Source: Streptomyces lanatus
Lineage (GTDB): Bacteria; Actinomycetota; Actinomycetes; Streptomycetales; Streptomycetaceae
Direction of reading: 5' to 3'
DNA: 64,000 bases
Assembly: GCF_014655715.1 (NCBI RefSeq)
Contig: NZ_BNBM01000008.1
Location: forward strand, 310,001 to 374,000
Made by a program: the position numbers and the translations under genes. Of the stretch, positions 51,539 through 60,096 are shown piece by piece. The first letter of the stretch is position 1; each line of letters opens with the position of its first letter. The notes under the pieces are model-generated. The model was not told the DNA's origin. It searched no databases and worked only from the letters and a program-made list of their open reading frames with translations.

Positions 51539-52576
51539 TTACTTGGTGAGGTACTTCTCCAGGTCCGCGACGACCTCGTCGGCCGCCGTGACACCCAGGC
51601 CCAGGTACCAGGTCTCGTCCGGGACGTCGTAGGCGTGCCCGGCCTTGACCGCCTTGAGGTTCTTCCACAGCGGGTTGCCCTGCGCCCGGGACTTGTCGGT
51701 GGCCTTCGCGTCGCCGTACACGCCGGTGAAGATGTAGTCGGCGTCGGCCTGGTCGATGTTCTCGGCGCTGACCTCGGCGGCCAGATCCTCGATGTCCTGG
51801 TTCTTCGGGCGCGGGATGCCGGCGTCCTTGAGGATGGTGCCGATGAACGAGGCGTTGGCGTAGAGCCGGATCACCCCGTCGGGCATGAACCGCAGCATCG
51901 ACACGGTCGGCTTGCCGGCGCCCAGCTCGGCGTCGAGCGCATCGACCTTCTTGTCGTAGTCGGCGAGCTTCGCCTTCGCCTCGGCGGTCCTGTCCAGGGC
52001 CGCGGCGTTCAGAAGGTAGTTCTCCTTCCAGGTGAAGCCGGGGCGGATGGAGAACACGGTGGGCGCGATCTTCGACAGCTCGTCGTACTTGTCCGCGGCG
52101 CGCAGCTGGCTGCCGAGGATCAGGTCCGGCTTGAGACCGGCGATCGCCTCCAGGTTGAGGTTGTTGATCGTGCCGACGTTCGCCGGGCTGCCGGCGTCCT
52201 TCTTCAGGTAGGAGGGCAGCTCGGGGGAGCCCTCCGTGGGGGCAAGTCCGACCGGCTCGATGCCGAGCGAGACGACGTTGTCGAGCTCGCCGACGTCGAG
52301 GACCACGACGCGCTTGGGCTGGGACTTGATGACCGTCTCGCCCATGGCGTGCTCGACGGTGCGCGGCCACTGGCCGGGCTTGGCGTCGGTGCCCATCTCG
52401 GCGGTCTTCTTCGCGGCCGACGCGAAGTCCTTGCCGCCCTTGGCCACGTCCTTCTTGTTCCCGGCCGTGGAACCCGCGTCGCCCGCACCGTCGTTGGAGC
52501 CGCCGCAGGCCGCGAGGGACAGCGCCGCGGCGACGGCGAGGGCGACGGCGGCTGTGCCGCGACGGCGGTGAGGCAT
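51539..52576 (-). CDS. Siderophore-binding lipoprotein (FecB/FepB family)
   Basis: 345 residues: a signal peptide with lipobox LAAC at about residue 24, a Gly/Asp-rich tether, then the two-lobed PBP domain of TroA/FecB type (KRVVVLDVGELDNVVSLGIEPVGL, IAGLKPDLILGS, VPDETWYLGLGVTAADEVV). It captures a ferric siderophore outside the cell and passes it to the FecCD pair encoded next. An iron box upstream (52614-52632) indicates iron repression. ATG 52576 follows AGGGAG. Which siderophore it binds cannot be told. Confidence 0.92.
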   Translation of the reverse strand: MPHRRRGTAAVALAVAAALSLAACGGSNDGAGDAGSTAGNKKDVAKGGKDFASAAKKTAEMGTDAKPGQWPRTVEHAMGETVIKSQPKRVVVLDVGELDNVVSLGIEPVGLAPTEGSPELPSYLKKDAGSPANVGTINNLNLEAIAGLKPDLILGSQLRAADKYDELSKIAPTVFSIRPGFTWKENYLLNAAALDRTAEAKAKLADYDKKVDALDAELGAGKPTVSMLRFMPDGVIRLYANASFIGTILKDAGIPRPKNQDIEDLAAEVSAENIDQADADYIFTGVYGDAKATDKSRAQGNPLWKNLKAVKAGHAYDVPDETWYLGLGVTAADEVVADLEKYLTK

Positions 52577-52613
52577 GACAGGGCTCCCTGTTCGGCGCAC
52601 ATGGGGTCGGCTC

Positions 52614-52632
52614 TTAGGCCAGCCTCACCTTA
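52614..52632. promoter_or_regulatory. DmdR/IdeR-type iron box
   Basis: TTAGGCCAGCCTCACCTTA matches the actinobacterial iron box TTAGGTTAGGCTCACCTAA at 15 of 19 positions, counted by eye. It lies 38 bp upstream of the siderophore-binding lipoprotein gene. Iron-loaded DmdR1 should repress the operon here. Confidence 0.8.
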
Positions 52633-52685
52633 TCCGGATCCTTCATGTGCCCTGCACGGGAGCCTGTGTGGTTCCTGTCACGACC

Positions 52686-52721
52686 GTGTGTGGTCGACGC
52701 ACATGTGCGTCGACCACACAC
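52686..52721. terminator. Perfect 36-bp palindrome behind the mannanase gene
   Basis: GTGTGTGGTCGACGCACA (52686-52703) is followed directly by its exact reverse complement, giving an 18-bp arm cruciform with no spacer. It lies between the mannanase stop (52743) and the iron box, both on the same strand. It most likely terminates the mannanase transcript and insulates the iron-regulated promoter. Confidence 0.65.
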
Positions 52722-52742
52722 GAGACCGCGGACCTGGGGGTG

Positions 52743-54374
52743 TCAGACCACCGAACAGGTCGAGTCGTTGAGCGTGAAGACCGTGGGACTCGGGTTCGTC
52801 CCGCCCGTCGCGGCCGTGAAGCCCAGGGTCACCGGGCCCGCCGGGGCGATCGTCGCCGTGTACGACACGGCCGCCACGCTCACCTCGGCGCCGCTCTGGG
52901 TCGAGGTGCCGCCCCACAGGTTGCTGACCCGCTGACTGCCGGGGAAGGTCCAGCGCAGCGTCCAGCCGTTGATGGCGGTGCTGCCGGTGTTGCGGATGAC
53001 GACCTCGCCCTGGAAGCCGCCGGGCCACTCGTTGGCCACCCGGTAGGCGACACCGCACGTCGCCGGGGAACCGCCGGAGGACGTCGTGACGGCCACCGTG
53101 CCGGAGCGCTGCGAGCGGTTGCCGGCGGCGTCACGGGCGTAGACGGCGAAGGTGTACGAGGTGTCCGGGGCGAGGCCGGTGACGGTGGCGGAGGTGCCGG
53201 CCGTCGTGGTGGCGGCGGTCTCGGCGGCGCCGCTCAAACGCACGACGTCGTAGCCGGTGACGCCGTTCGAGTCGGTCGCCGCGGCCCAGTTCAGGGTCAC
53301 GGACGAGGACGTCACGGCGGCGGCGGTCGGTGTGCCGGGCGCGGTCGGGGGAGTGGTGTCACCGCCGGAGGAGGAGTAGATGTCGGCCTCCTCGGAGGTG
53401 GCGGCGATGCCGTTCGCCCCGTTGAAGATCCGCTGGCCCCAGGAGCTGAGCCGCGTGGGATCGAAGTCGATCGCCAGGTCGAGGATCGGGTCGGTGTTGC
53501 CGCTCCAGGACCAGGCCAGGTAACCGAGCCGTAGCTGCTGGGCGGCGGCCATCATGGTGTCCTCGTCCGGGTCGCCGTACTGGTCGGGCGGGCCTCCGAA
53601 CTCACCGATGAGGATGGGGAGTCGAGCGCTGACGAAGGCGTTCAGATAGTCCGTGATCTCCTGCGCCGTGTCATAGACGCTGTACATGTGGATCGAGAAG
53701 ATCAGGTTGCCGGTGGGGTCGGCATCGTAGACCGACCGGGCGTTGGCACGCATGACGCCCTGCCAGTCCTGGCCCCAGTTGGGCGCGTCCACCATGATCG
53801 TGTGGGCGAATCCGGCGGCACGCAGCTTCTTCACGGCCGCGGTGGTGGGCTCGGTCCAGCCGGCGGGGTTGGTGTTGCCCCAGGGCTCGTTGCCGATGTT
53901 GATGATGACGTAGTCCTCTTCACCGGCGAGCACGTCCTTCAGGCCGATCCAGTAGTCGGCCGCGTGGTCGAGCGTCCCGGCCGCCGCCTCCTCCCCGTAG
54001 CCGGTGGTGTCGTGCACCTCCAGCACACAGATCAGCCGATTGGCCTTGCACTGCGCGACAACGGCGGCCACGTCCTCGACGCTGTTCTTCGTCCAGCGGT
54101 GACCGTCGGAGAGGACGACACGGACGGAGTTGGCGCCCAGCGCCTTGACGTCGGCCAGCGACCGGGTCTCGCCCGGGTACCAGGTGTGGGCGTGGTTGAC
54201 GCCACGCATCACGAAGTCGTTCCCGGACGCCTCCAGCAGTCGGCCGTTCTCGATGTGGAGGCCGGTGGCCGCAGCCTGGGCAGGTGTGGCGAAGGAGAGC
54301 AGGGGGACTAGCAGGCCCAGGACGGCGGCCAGCACCGCGGCCACTCGTGGGGCGAGGCTGGTGCGGGATCTCAT
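52743..54374 (-). CDS. Secreted GH5 (subfamily 8-like) beta-mannanase with FnIII and CBM2
   Basis: 543 residues. Sec signal to about residue 38 (AQA-AATGLH). GH5 catalytic domain to about 340: ENGRLLEASGNDFVMRGVNHAHTWYPGETRSL, LEVHDTTGYGEE, acid/base Glu in IINIGNEPWGN, nucleophile Glu in ILIGEFGGPPDQYGD and GYLAWSWSGN. This is the actinomycete endo-mannanase pattern. A FnIII domain (about 355-440) and a C-terminal CBM2 (about 445-543: CGVAYRVANEWPGGFQGEVVIRNTG…WTLRWTFP) follow. It hydrolyses beta-1,4-mannan bound near cellulose. It lies 35 bp after the SGNH esterase gene and probably shares its CebR-boxed promoter. Confidence 0.93.
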   Translation of the reverse strand: MRSRTSLAPRVAAVLAAVLGLLVPLLSFATPAQAAATGLHIENGRLLEASGNDFVMRGVNHAHTWYPGETRSLADVKALGANSVRVVLSDGHRWTKNSVEDVAAVVAQCKANRLICVLEVHDTTGYGEEAAAGTLDHAADYWIGLKDVLAGEEDYVIINIGNEPWGNTNPAGWTEPTTAAVKKLRAAGFAHTIMVDAPNWGQDWQGVMRANARSVYDADPTGNLIFSIHMYSVYDTAQEITDYLNAFVSARLPILIGEFGGPPDQYGDPDEDTMMAAAQQLRLGYLAWSWSGNTDPILDLAIDFDPTRLSSWGQRIFNGANGIAATSEEADIYSSSGGDTTPPTAPGTPTAAAVTSSSVTLNWAAATDSNGVTGYDVVRLSGAAETAATTTAGTSATVTGLAPDTSYTFAVYARDAAGNRSQRSGTVAVTTSSGGSPATCGVAYRVANEWPGGFQGEVVIRNTGSTAINGWTLRWTFPGSQRVSNLWGGTSTQSGAEVSVAAVSYTATIAPAGPVTLGFTAATGGTNPSPTVFTLNDSTCSVV

Positions 54375-54409
54375 GGCGGCTCCGAAGGATGAGATGGGAT
54401 GACGGTGCG

Positions 54410-55519
54410 TCAGGAAGACGCGGCGCGCGCCGTGCAAGAGACAGTCGCCGACGGAGCGCCGGCCGTTGCCGGGGTACCGGCGATGAAACCGAAGCTCGCG
54501 CTCGCGCCGGGTGCCAACGTGCCGTTCCATGACGCGTTGGCGACGGTCGCGGTGCCATCGGCGGCCGTGCCGAGGGTGCCGTTCCAGACCTGGGTGAGGC
54601 GGGCCCCGTCCACCGGTACGACCGTCGCGGCCCAGCCCGGGACGGAGGAGTCGGACGTGTTGGTCACCGTCACCTCGCCCTGATATCCGCCCAGCCAGAC
54701 GGAGACGGCACGGAAGGACGCGGTGCAGCCGGAAGGCTCCCCCGGGTCACCCGGATCGCCAGGATCACCCGGATCCCCGGGTCCCGCCTCGAGGAGCGCG
54801 GTCAGCGCCGGATACCAGCGGCCGGCGATCTTCTCGTCACCGGAGGCATTCGGATGCACGCCGTCATAGGTGTCCACGGCCGTGTCGAAGCCGCTCCACT
54901 GGTCGACCACGGTGACGGGAGACCGACTCGTACCGGTCGCCCCGGCCCACTCCGGTACCCGCGCGTTGAACTCGACGACGCGCTGCGCACAACCCGTGCA
55001 ACTGCTCGGGTTCATCGGGATGAGCTGGGCGACGAGGATCCTCATGTCCGGGTTGCTCGCCCGCATCTGCTCCACCAGCCGGGTGTAGGCGGCGAGGATG
55101 CGGTCAGGGGCGAGGGAACTCCATACGTCGTTCGTGCCGAAGTGCATGACAACGATGTCCGGCAGGGTGGCGGCCAGTCGGCCCGGCAGCAGATTCTGAT
55201 CGGCCACGTTCGTGACCAACTCGCCGCCGTGGCCCTCGTTGTCCCCGTCGTACGGCTGACCGCAGCCCTGCGGGCCGAGCGTGCCGACGAAGTCGATGTT
55301 CGTGTATCCGGTGGACCGCAGACGGTTCCAGAGCGACGCGCGCCAGCAGCCGGGCGAGCCGGTGATCGAATCGCCCAGCGGCATGATGCGCACGGGGTCC
55401 GCGGCCCCCTTCGCTGCGGCGGCCGGTGGCGCGAGCGGGACACCGACGGGCAGGAGCAGGGCGGCCAGGAGGGCGAGCAGCGGAATGAACCGCAGGGGTA
55501 ACGGGTGGGTGCCGCGCAT
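54410..55519 (-). CDS. Secreted SGNH esterase with CBM2 (acetylxylan/acetylmannan esterase-like)
   Basis: 369 residues. Sec signal to about 35. The SGNH domain has IMPLGDSITGSPGCW (Ser), Gly in GHGGELVTN, Asn in MHFGTNDVW and the Asp/His pair in YDGVHPNASGDEKI. A linker of five GDP-like triplets (PGDPGDPGDPGDPGEP, about 253-268) precedes a CBM2 (CTASFRAVSVWLGGYQGEVTVTN…). It likely removes acetyl groups from plant hemicellulose to open it to the co-encoded mannanase. A CebR-type box lies 35 bp upstream of the start. CBM2 modules in both products suggest action on cellulose-bound mannan or xylan. Confidence 0.9.
   Translation of the reverse strand: MRGTHPLPLRFIPLLALLAALLLPVGVPLAPPAAAAKGAADPVRIMPLGDSITGSPGCWRASLWNRLRSTGYTNIDFVGTLGPQGCGQPYDGDNEGHGGELVTNVADQNLLPGRLAATLPDIVVMHFGTNDVWSSLAPDRILAAYTRLVEQMRASNPDMRILVAQLIPMNPSSCTGCAQRVVEFNARVPEWAGATGTSRSPVTVVDQWSGFDTAVDTYDGVHPNASGDEKIAGRWYPALTALLEAGPGDPGDPGDPGDPGEPSGCTASFRAVSVWLGGYQGEVTVTNTSDSSVPGWAATVVPVDGARLTQVWNGTLGTAADGTATVANASWNGTLAPGASASFGFIAGTPATAGAPSATVSCTARAASS
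54741..54785 (-). repeat. Short tandem repeat encoding the GDP linker
   Basis: Nine-base units of the type GGTGATCCT/GGCGATCCG recur about five times, giving the PGDPGDPGDPGDPGEP linker of the SGNH esterase. Such repeats readily change copy number, so linker length may vary between strains. Confidence 0.6.
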
Positions 55520-55553
55520 GGTGTTCCCTTCTCCGGCTCTTCTCCAAGGGAAG

Positions 55554-55567
55554 TGGGAGCGCTCCCA
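55554..55567. promoter_or_regulatory. CebR-type operator (LacI family)
   Basis: TGGGAGCGCTCCCA is a perfect 14-bp palindrome identical to the binding site of the cellulose-utilisation repressor CebR, as known in Streptomyces. It lies 35 bp before the SGNH esterase start and would control that gene and the mannanase, relieved by cello-oligosaccharides. Confidence 0.85.
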
Positions 55568-55664
55568 TGAATCCCATCAAGCCACTGTTGTCATTGACGC
55601 GTCAAGAGGTGTGGAGCGGACTGAGATGCTGTCCGTGCGAGCCCCGTCCGCTTGAGGAGGCGCC

Positions 55665-56450
55665 ATGTCCGAGTCATCCGTCCTTGCCGCGCTGGTGTCC
55701 GGACTGCGGGGTGGATCGATCGAAGTCGTCGATCTGACGTCACCCCTGTCGTCGACGACTCCGGTGATCCAACTGCCGCCGCAGTTCGGGCAGACGGCCG
55801 TCTTCGAGCTGGAGGAGATCAGCCGGTACGACGACCGCGGCCCCGCCTGGTACTGGAACAACTTCCGCAGCGGCGAGCACACCGGCACCCACTTCGACGC
55901 CCCGAACCACTGGGTCACCGGCAAGGACCTCGCCGACGTCGCCTCCGTACCGGCGCGCAAACTGCTCGCACCCGCCGCCGTACTGGACTTCACCGCCGAG
56001 GCCGCCGAGAACCCCGACTTCCTGGTCGAGATCGACCACATCAAGGCCTGGGAAGCGGTGAACGGCCCCTTGCCCGAAGGCGGTTGGCTGCTGCTGCGTA
56101 CCGGCTGGGACGCCCGCTCGCACTCCCAGGAGACCTTCCTCAACGCCGACGAGAACGGCCCGCACACCCCCGGTCTGTCCCCGGCGTGCGCCCGCTGGGT
56201 CGCCGAGGAGTCCCCGGTCCTCGGCCTGGGCGTCGAGACGGTCGGCACGGACGCCGGCGCCGCGCACTCCTTCGACCCCGCGTTCCCCTGCCACTCCTAC
56301 CTGATGGGCAGCGACAAGTACGGCCTGACGCAGTTGCAGAACCTCGCCGCGCTGCCGCCGACCGGCTCCGTCGTCATCGCGGGCCCGCTGCCCATCGTCA
56401 CCGGCTCCGGGGCACCCGCGCGCGTGCTCGCCCTGGTGGAGCGCTCATGA
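55665..56450 (+). CDS. Cyclase-family metal-dependent hydrolase
   Basis: 261 residues of the PF04199 cyclase fold (kynurenine formamidase or isatin hydrolase-like). The metal motif is GEHTGTHFDAPNHWVTGKDLADV (HxGTHxDxPxH), with the core WLLLRTGWDARSHSQE, GLGVETVGTDAG and HSYLMGSDKYGLTQLQNLAALP. It hydrolyses a lactone- or amide-like ring. It ends in an ATGA overlap (56447-56450) with the TPP enzyme gene, so they are one operon and likely consecutive steps of a degradative path. Confidence 0.88.
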   Translation: MSESSVLAALVSGLRGGSIEVVDLTSPLSSTTPVIQLPPQFGQTAVFELEEISRYDDRGPAWYWNNFRSGEHTGTHFDAPNHWVTGKDLADVASVPARKLLAPAAVLDFTAEAAENPDFLVEIDHIKAWEAVNGPLPEGGWLLLRTGWDARSHSQETFLNADENGPHTPGLSPACARWVAEESPVLGLGVETVGTDAGAAHSFDPAFPCHSYLMGSDKYGLTQLQNLAALPPTGSVVIAGPLPIVTGSGAPARVLALVERS

Positions 56451-58084
56451 AGGTCGCGGAAGCGGTCGGCCGGGCGCTGTACGCGGCCGGGGTCGGACAG
56501 GTCTTCGGGGTCGTCGGATCGGGCAACTTCCATGTCACCAACGCGATGATCGCGGCCGGTGCCCGGTTCGTCGCCGCACGCCATGAGGGCGGCGCGGCGA
56601 CGATGGCGGACGCGTACGCCCGCACCAGCGGTGAGGTGGCCGTGGTGAGCGTCCATCAGGGCCCCGGCCTGACCAACGCGATGACCGGTATCGCGGAGGC
56701 GGCGAAGAGCCGTACGCCGCTCATCGTGCTGGCCGCAGAGGTGACCGAGCCCCGCTCCAACTTCTACGTAGACCAAGAGGCGTTGGCCCATGCGGTGGGG
56801 GCGGTCGCGGTCCGGGTGACGTCGGCGGAGGAGGCCGTCGAGCAGACGTGCGGGGCGGTCCGGCTGGCGGTGCGGGAGCGGCGTACCGTCCTGCTCAACC
56901 TCCCGCTTCCGGTACAGGCGTCGGAGGTCCCCGAGGGTGCCCTGGCCCAGGCGGCACCTCCGGCGCCACGGGTCGCCGTGGAGCCGGACGCGGCCGAGGT
57001 GAGGTCTCTCGCCGAACTGCTCGCACAGTCCCGGCGCCCGGTCTTCGTGGCCGGAAGGGGAGCGCGCGGCGCTCGGGAGACTCTGGAAGCCCTCGCCGAA
57101 CACCACGGCGCGCTGCTGGCGACCTCGGCCGTGGCCCGCGGACTCTTCCACGGCAACCCGTGGTCCCTGGACGTCTCCGGAGGCTTCGCCTCGCCGCTCG
57201 CCGTCGAGCTGATCCAGGGCGCGGACCTGATCGTCGGCTGGGGCTGCGCCCTGAACATGTGGACCATGCGGCACGGCCATCTCATCGGCGCCGACGCCAC
57301 GGTCGTACAGGTCGACGACGATCCGTCCGCACTCGGCGCACACCGGCCGGTCCACCTCGGCGTGACCGGCGACGTCCAGCTCACCGCGCGCCGGGCGCTC
57401 GAAGCGGGCGGCGGCGTACGACGGGAGGGCTATCGGAGTCCGGAGACAGGCGCGGGCCTTGCCTCACGACTGCGCTGGCACGACGTGCCGTACGAGGACA
57501 CAGGCACACGGGAGCGAATCGACCCGCGGACGCTCGGCATCGCGCTCGACGAGATCCTGCCCGCCGAGCGGGTCGTCGGCGTGGACTCCGGCAACTTCAT
57601 GGGCTACCCGACCATGTATCTGTCGGTGCCCGACGAGAAGGGCTTCTGCTTCACACAGGCCTTCCAGTCGATCGGGCTGGGCCTGGCCACCACCATCGGC
57701 GCGGCCCTGGCCCAGCCGGACCGGCTGCCGGTGGCCGCGCTCGGGGACGGCGGCGCGCTGATGAGCGCCGTGGAGCTGGACACCGTGCGCCGGCTGGGAC
57801 TGCCCATGGTGGTCGTCGTGTACGACGACGAGGCCTACGGCGCCGAGGTCCACCACTTCGGCCCCGACGGGCACCCGCTCGACACCGTGCGCTTCCCGCC
57901 GACGGACATCGCCGCCGTGGCCCGGGGCTACGGCTTCGAGGCGGTGACCGTGCGGACGCGGGCCGACCTGAAGGCGGTGGCGGACTGGGTCGCCGGGCCG
58001 CGTGGCGCTCCGCTGCTGATCGACGCGAAGGTGGTCGCCGACCAGGGGGCGTGGTGGCTGGAGGAGGCGTTCCGGGGGCACTGA
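56447..58084 (+). CDS. Thiamine diphosphate-dependent enzyme (acetolactate synthase/benzoylformate decarboxylase family)
   Basis: 545 residues in the three-domain ThDP layout: an N-terminal domain with catalytic Glu in ARHEGGAATMADAYART, a central DHS-like domain (SRRPVFVAGRGARGA), and the C-terminal ThDP domain with the GDG-N motif in ALGDGGALMSAVELDTVRRLGLPMVVVVYDDEAYG. Here the N of GDGx26-27N is D (YDDEAYG), as in some decarboxylases. Paired with a cyclase-family hydrolase, it may decarboxylate an alpha-keto acid formed from the ring-opened product. It is not the ilvB of primary metabolism because the acetolactate-specific partner (ilvN) is absent. Confidence 0.87.
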   Translation: MKVAEAVGRALYAAGVGQVFGVVGSGNFHVTNAMIAAGARFVAARHEGGAATMADAYARTSGEVAVVSVHQGPGLTNAMTGIAEAAKSRTPLIVLAAEVTEPRSNFYVDQEALAHAVGAVAVRVTSAEEAVEQTCGAVRLAVRERRTVLLNLPLPVQASEVPEGALAQAAPPAPRVAVEPDAAEVRSLAELLAQSRRPVFVAGRGARGARETLEALAEHHGALLATSAVARGLFHGNPWSLDVSGGFASPLAVELIQGADLIVGWGCALNMWTMRHGHLIGADATVVQVDDDPSALGAHRPVHLGVTGDVQLTARRALEAGGGVRREGYRSPETGAGLASRLRWHDVPYEDTGTRERIDPRTLGIALDEILPAERVVGVDSGNFMGYPTMYLSVPDEKGFCFTQAFQSIGLGLATTIGAALAQPDRLPVAALGDGGALMSAVELDTVRRLGLPMVVVVYDDEAYGAEVHHFGPDGHPLDTVRFPPTDIAAVARGYGFEAVTVRTRADLKAVADWVAGPRGAPLLIDAKVVADQGAWWLEEAFRGH

Positions 58085-58159
58085 GCGGATGAGGACGCGA
58101 CGACCCCGCGCAATGGCCGGGTGACGATGCCGTGGGCGGCGCTAGTCACGGATGGGCTC

Positions 58160-59239
58160 TCAGACGGCGTAGGCGTGGGTCTGTGTCGCCTTGACCGTCG
58201 CCCAGACCCTGGCGCCCGGGTGCAGATCGAGTTCGGCGGCGGCGACGGTGGTGAGGTCGGCGGCGAGGGGGAGTTCGCCGGTGAGGTCGGCGCGGATCTG
58301 GTCGCCGTGGGTCTCCAGGCCCGCCACCTCGCACTGCCAGAGGTTGCGGGCGCTCGCGCCGGTGGGGCGGTCGCGGAACAGGGTGACCGCGCTCGGCGGG
58401 AACGCCACGAAGACCGGGCCGGTGAGGTCTTCCGAGGTCGTGATGGCCGGGCCCGTGTCGAGGCGGACGGTGTGGCCTTCGGCCCGGCCCCGGTAGAGGT
58501 TCAGGCCCACCAGCTGCGCGATGTAGTCCGTGCGCGGGTGGCGGGCGATGTCGGCCGGCGTGCCTTCCTGCACCACCTGGCCGTGTTCGACGACCACCAG
58601 GCGGTCGGCCAGGACCATCGCGTCCAGCGGGTCATGCGTGACCAGTACGGCCACTGCCTCGAAGTCGGCCAGATGGCGGCGGAGTTGGGCCCGGACCTCC
58701 AGGCGGGTGCGGGCGTCCAGGGCTGCGAGGGGCTCGTCCAGCAGGAGCAGCCGGGGGTTGGTGGCCAGCGCGCGGGCGAGGGCGACGCGCTGGGCCTGGC
58801 CGCCGGACAGCTTGCGCGGCTTGGCTCCGGAGTGCTCGGCCAGACCCATGCGGTCCAGCCAGGCGGCGGCCTGGGCGCGGGCCTCCGCCTTGGTGGCGCC
58901 GTGGCAGCGCGGGCCGAAGGCCACGTTGTCGAGTGCGGTGAGGTGCGGGAAGAGGAGATAGTCCTGGAAGACGACCCCGACCGGGCGGGACTCGGGCGGC
59001 GTACGGTCCAACTCCGCGCCGTCGAGCCGCAGATGCCCGTCGGACAGAGGGACGAGTCCGGCGAGTGCGCGCAGGGCGGAGGTCTTGCCCGCGCCGTTCG
59101 GGCCGAGCAGGGCGACCACTTCGCCGGGCGCGACCGCGAGGGTCACATCGAGGCGGAAGGTGCCCCGGTCCACGACGAGGTGGGCGTCGAGGCCTTCGAC
59201 GGCGGTGTCGGCGCGGGTGGTTTCGTCGATCTTGGTCAT
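58160..59239 (-). CDS. modC: Molybdate ABC transporter ATPase
   Basis: 359 residues. Walker A GPNGAGKTS, Q-loop VVFQDYLLFPHLTALDNV, signature LSGGQAQR, Walker B LLLLDEPLAALDARTR and switch His VTHDPLD. The C-terminal half (about 240-359) is a Mop/TOBE-type regulatory domain (GPVFVAFPPSAVTLF). ATG 59239 overlaps the ModB-like stop (59236-59239). It energises molybdate (or tungstate) uptake. It is the last gene of the modABC order. Confidence 0.9.
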   Translation of the reverse strand: MTKIDETTRADTAVEGLDAHLVVDRGTFRLDVTLAVAPGEVVALLGPNGAGKTSALRALAGLVPLSDGHLRLDGAELDRTPPESRPVGVVFQDYLLFPHLTALDNVAFGPRCHGATKAEARAQAAAWLDRMGLAEHSGAKPRKLSGGQAQRVALARALATNPRLLLLDEPLAALDARTRLEVRAQLRRHLADFEAVAVLVTHDPLDAMVLADRLVVVEHGQVVQEGTPADIARHPRTDYIAQLVGLNLYRGRAEGHTVRLDTGPAITTSEDLTGPVFVAFPPSAVTLFRDRPTGASARNLWQCEVAGLETHGDQIRADLTGELPLAADLTTVAAAELDLHPGARVWATVKATQTHAYAV

Positions 59240-60096
59240 CCTGCTGTCATCCAACGGTCACGCAGGCCGGCGAGGACTGCGATGGACACGGCCAGCAGAA
59301 CGAGACTGAGGGCGATCGCCGCCTCCGGGTCGCTCTGCAGGGCCAGGTACACGGCCAGCGGCATGGTCTGGGTACGGCCGGGGAAGTTGCCCGCGAAGGT
59401 GATCGTCGCGCCGAACTCGCCGAGCGCCCGGGCCCAGGCCAGCACCGCGCCCGCCGCGATGCCCGGCGCGATCAACGGCAGCGTGACCCGGCGGAACGCG
59501 GTGAAGCGGGAGGCGCCCAGGGTGGTGGCCGCCTCCTCGTAGCGCGGGTCGGCGGCGCGCAAGGTGCCCTCGACGCTGATGACGAGGAACGGCATGGCGA
59601 CGAACGCCTCGGCCACGACCACCCCGGCGGTGGTGAAGGGCAAGGTGATCCCGAACCACGAGTCCAGCCACTGTCCGACGATGCCGTTACGGCCGAGAGC
59701 CATCAGCAGCGCCACACCCCCGACGACCGGCGGCAGCACGAGCGGCAGCGTGACCAAGGCCCGTACGAGACCACGGCCGGGAAACTCCACCCGGGCCAGC
59801 AGCCAGGCCAGCGGCACTCCGAGGACCAGGCTCACCGCGGTCGCGGCTGTGGCGCAGATCAGGGACAGCTGGAGGGCCTGCCACACATCGGGGCTGGTCA
59901 GCTGCTCGGGCAGACTGTGCCAGGGGGTCCGTACGAGCAGGGCGATCAGCGGCACGACGAGGAACGCCAGGCCGAGCAGCGCGGGAATCAGGAGGGGCAG
60001 CGGCACCCCTCGACCGACGCCCGTCCGGCCGCGCCGACGCCGCGGCCCGCCCTGGAGGGTATCGGTCGCGGCGTCGGCCTTGTCGCTCGGGATCAC
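59236..60096 (-). CDS. modB: Molybdate ABC transporter permease
   Basis: 286 residues with about five to six helices and the ModB landmark region (TTLGASRFTAFRRVTLPLIAPGIAAGAVLAWARALGEFGATITFAGNFPGRTQTMPLAVY), including the EAA loop and the GEFGA motif that define molybdate/sulfate permeases. It overlaps ModA by 4 bp (60093-60096) and ModC by 4 bp. It forms the membrane channel for molybdate. Confidence 0.92.
   Translation of the reverse strand: MIPSDKADAATDTLQGGPRRRRGRTGVGRGVPLPLLIPALLGLAFLVVPLIALLVRTPWHSLPEQLTSPDVWQALQLSLICATAATAVSLVLGVPLAWLLARVEFPGRGLVRALVTLPLVLPPVVGGVALLMALGRNGIVGQWLDSWFGITLPFTTAGVVVAEAFVAMPFLVISVEGTLRAADPRYEEAATTLGASRFTAFRRVTLPLIAPGIAAGAVLAWARALGEFGATITFAGNFPGRTQTMPLAVYLALQSDPEAAIALSLVLLAVSIAVLAGLRDRWMTAG

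Noticed and set aside
56447..58084. Acetolactate synthase (ilvB)
   Set aside because: There is no ilvN/ilvC, the gene is coupled to a cyclase-family hydrolase, and the overall domain reading does not single out acetolactate synthase.
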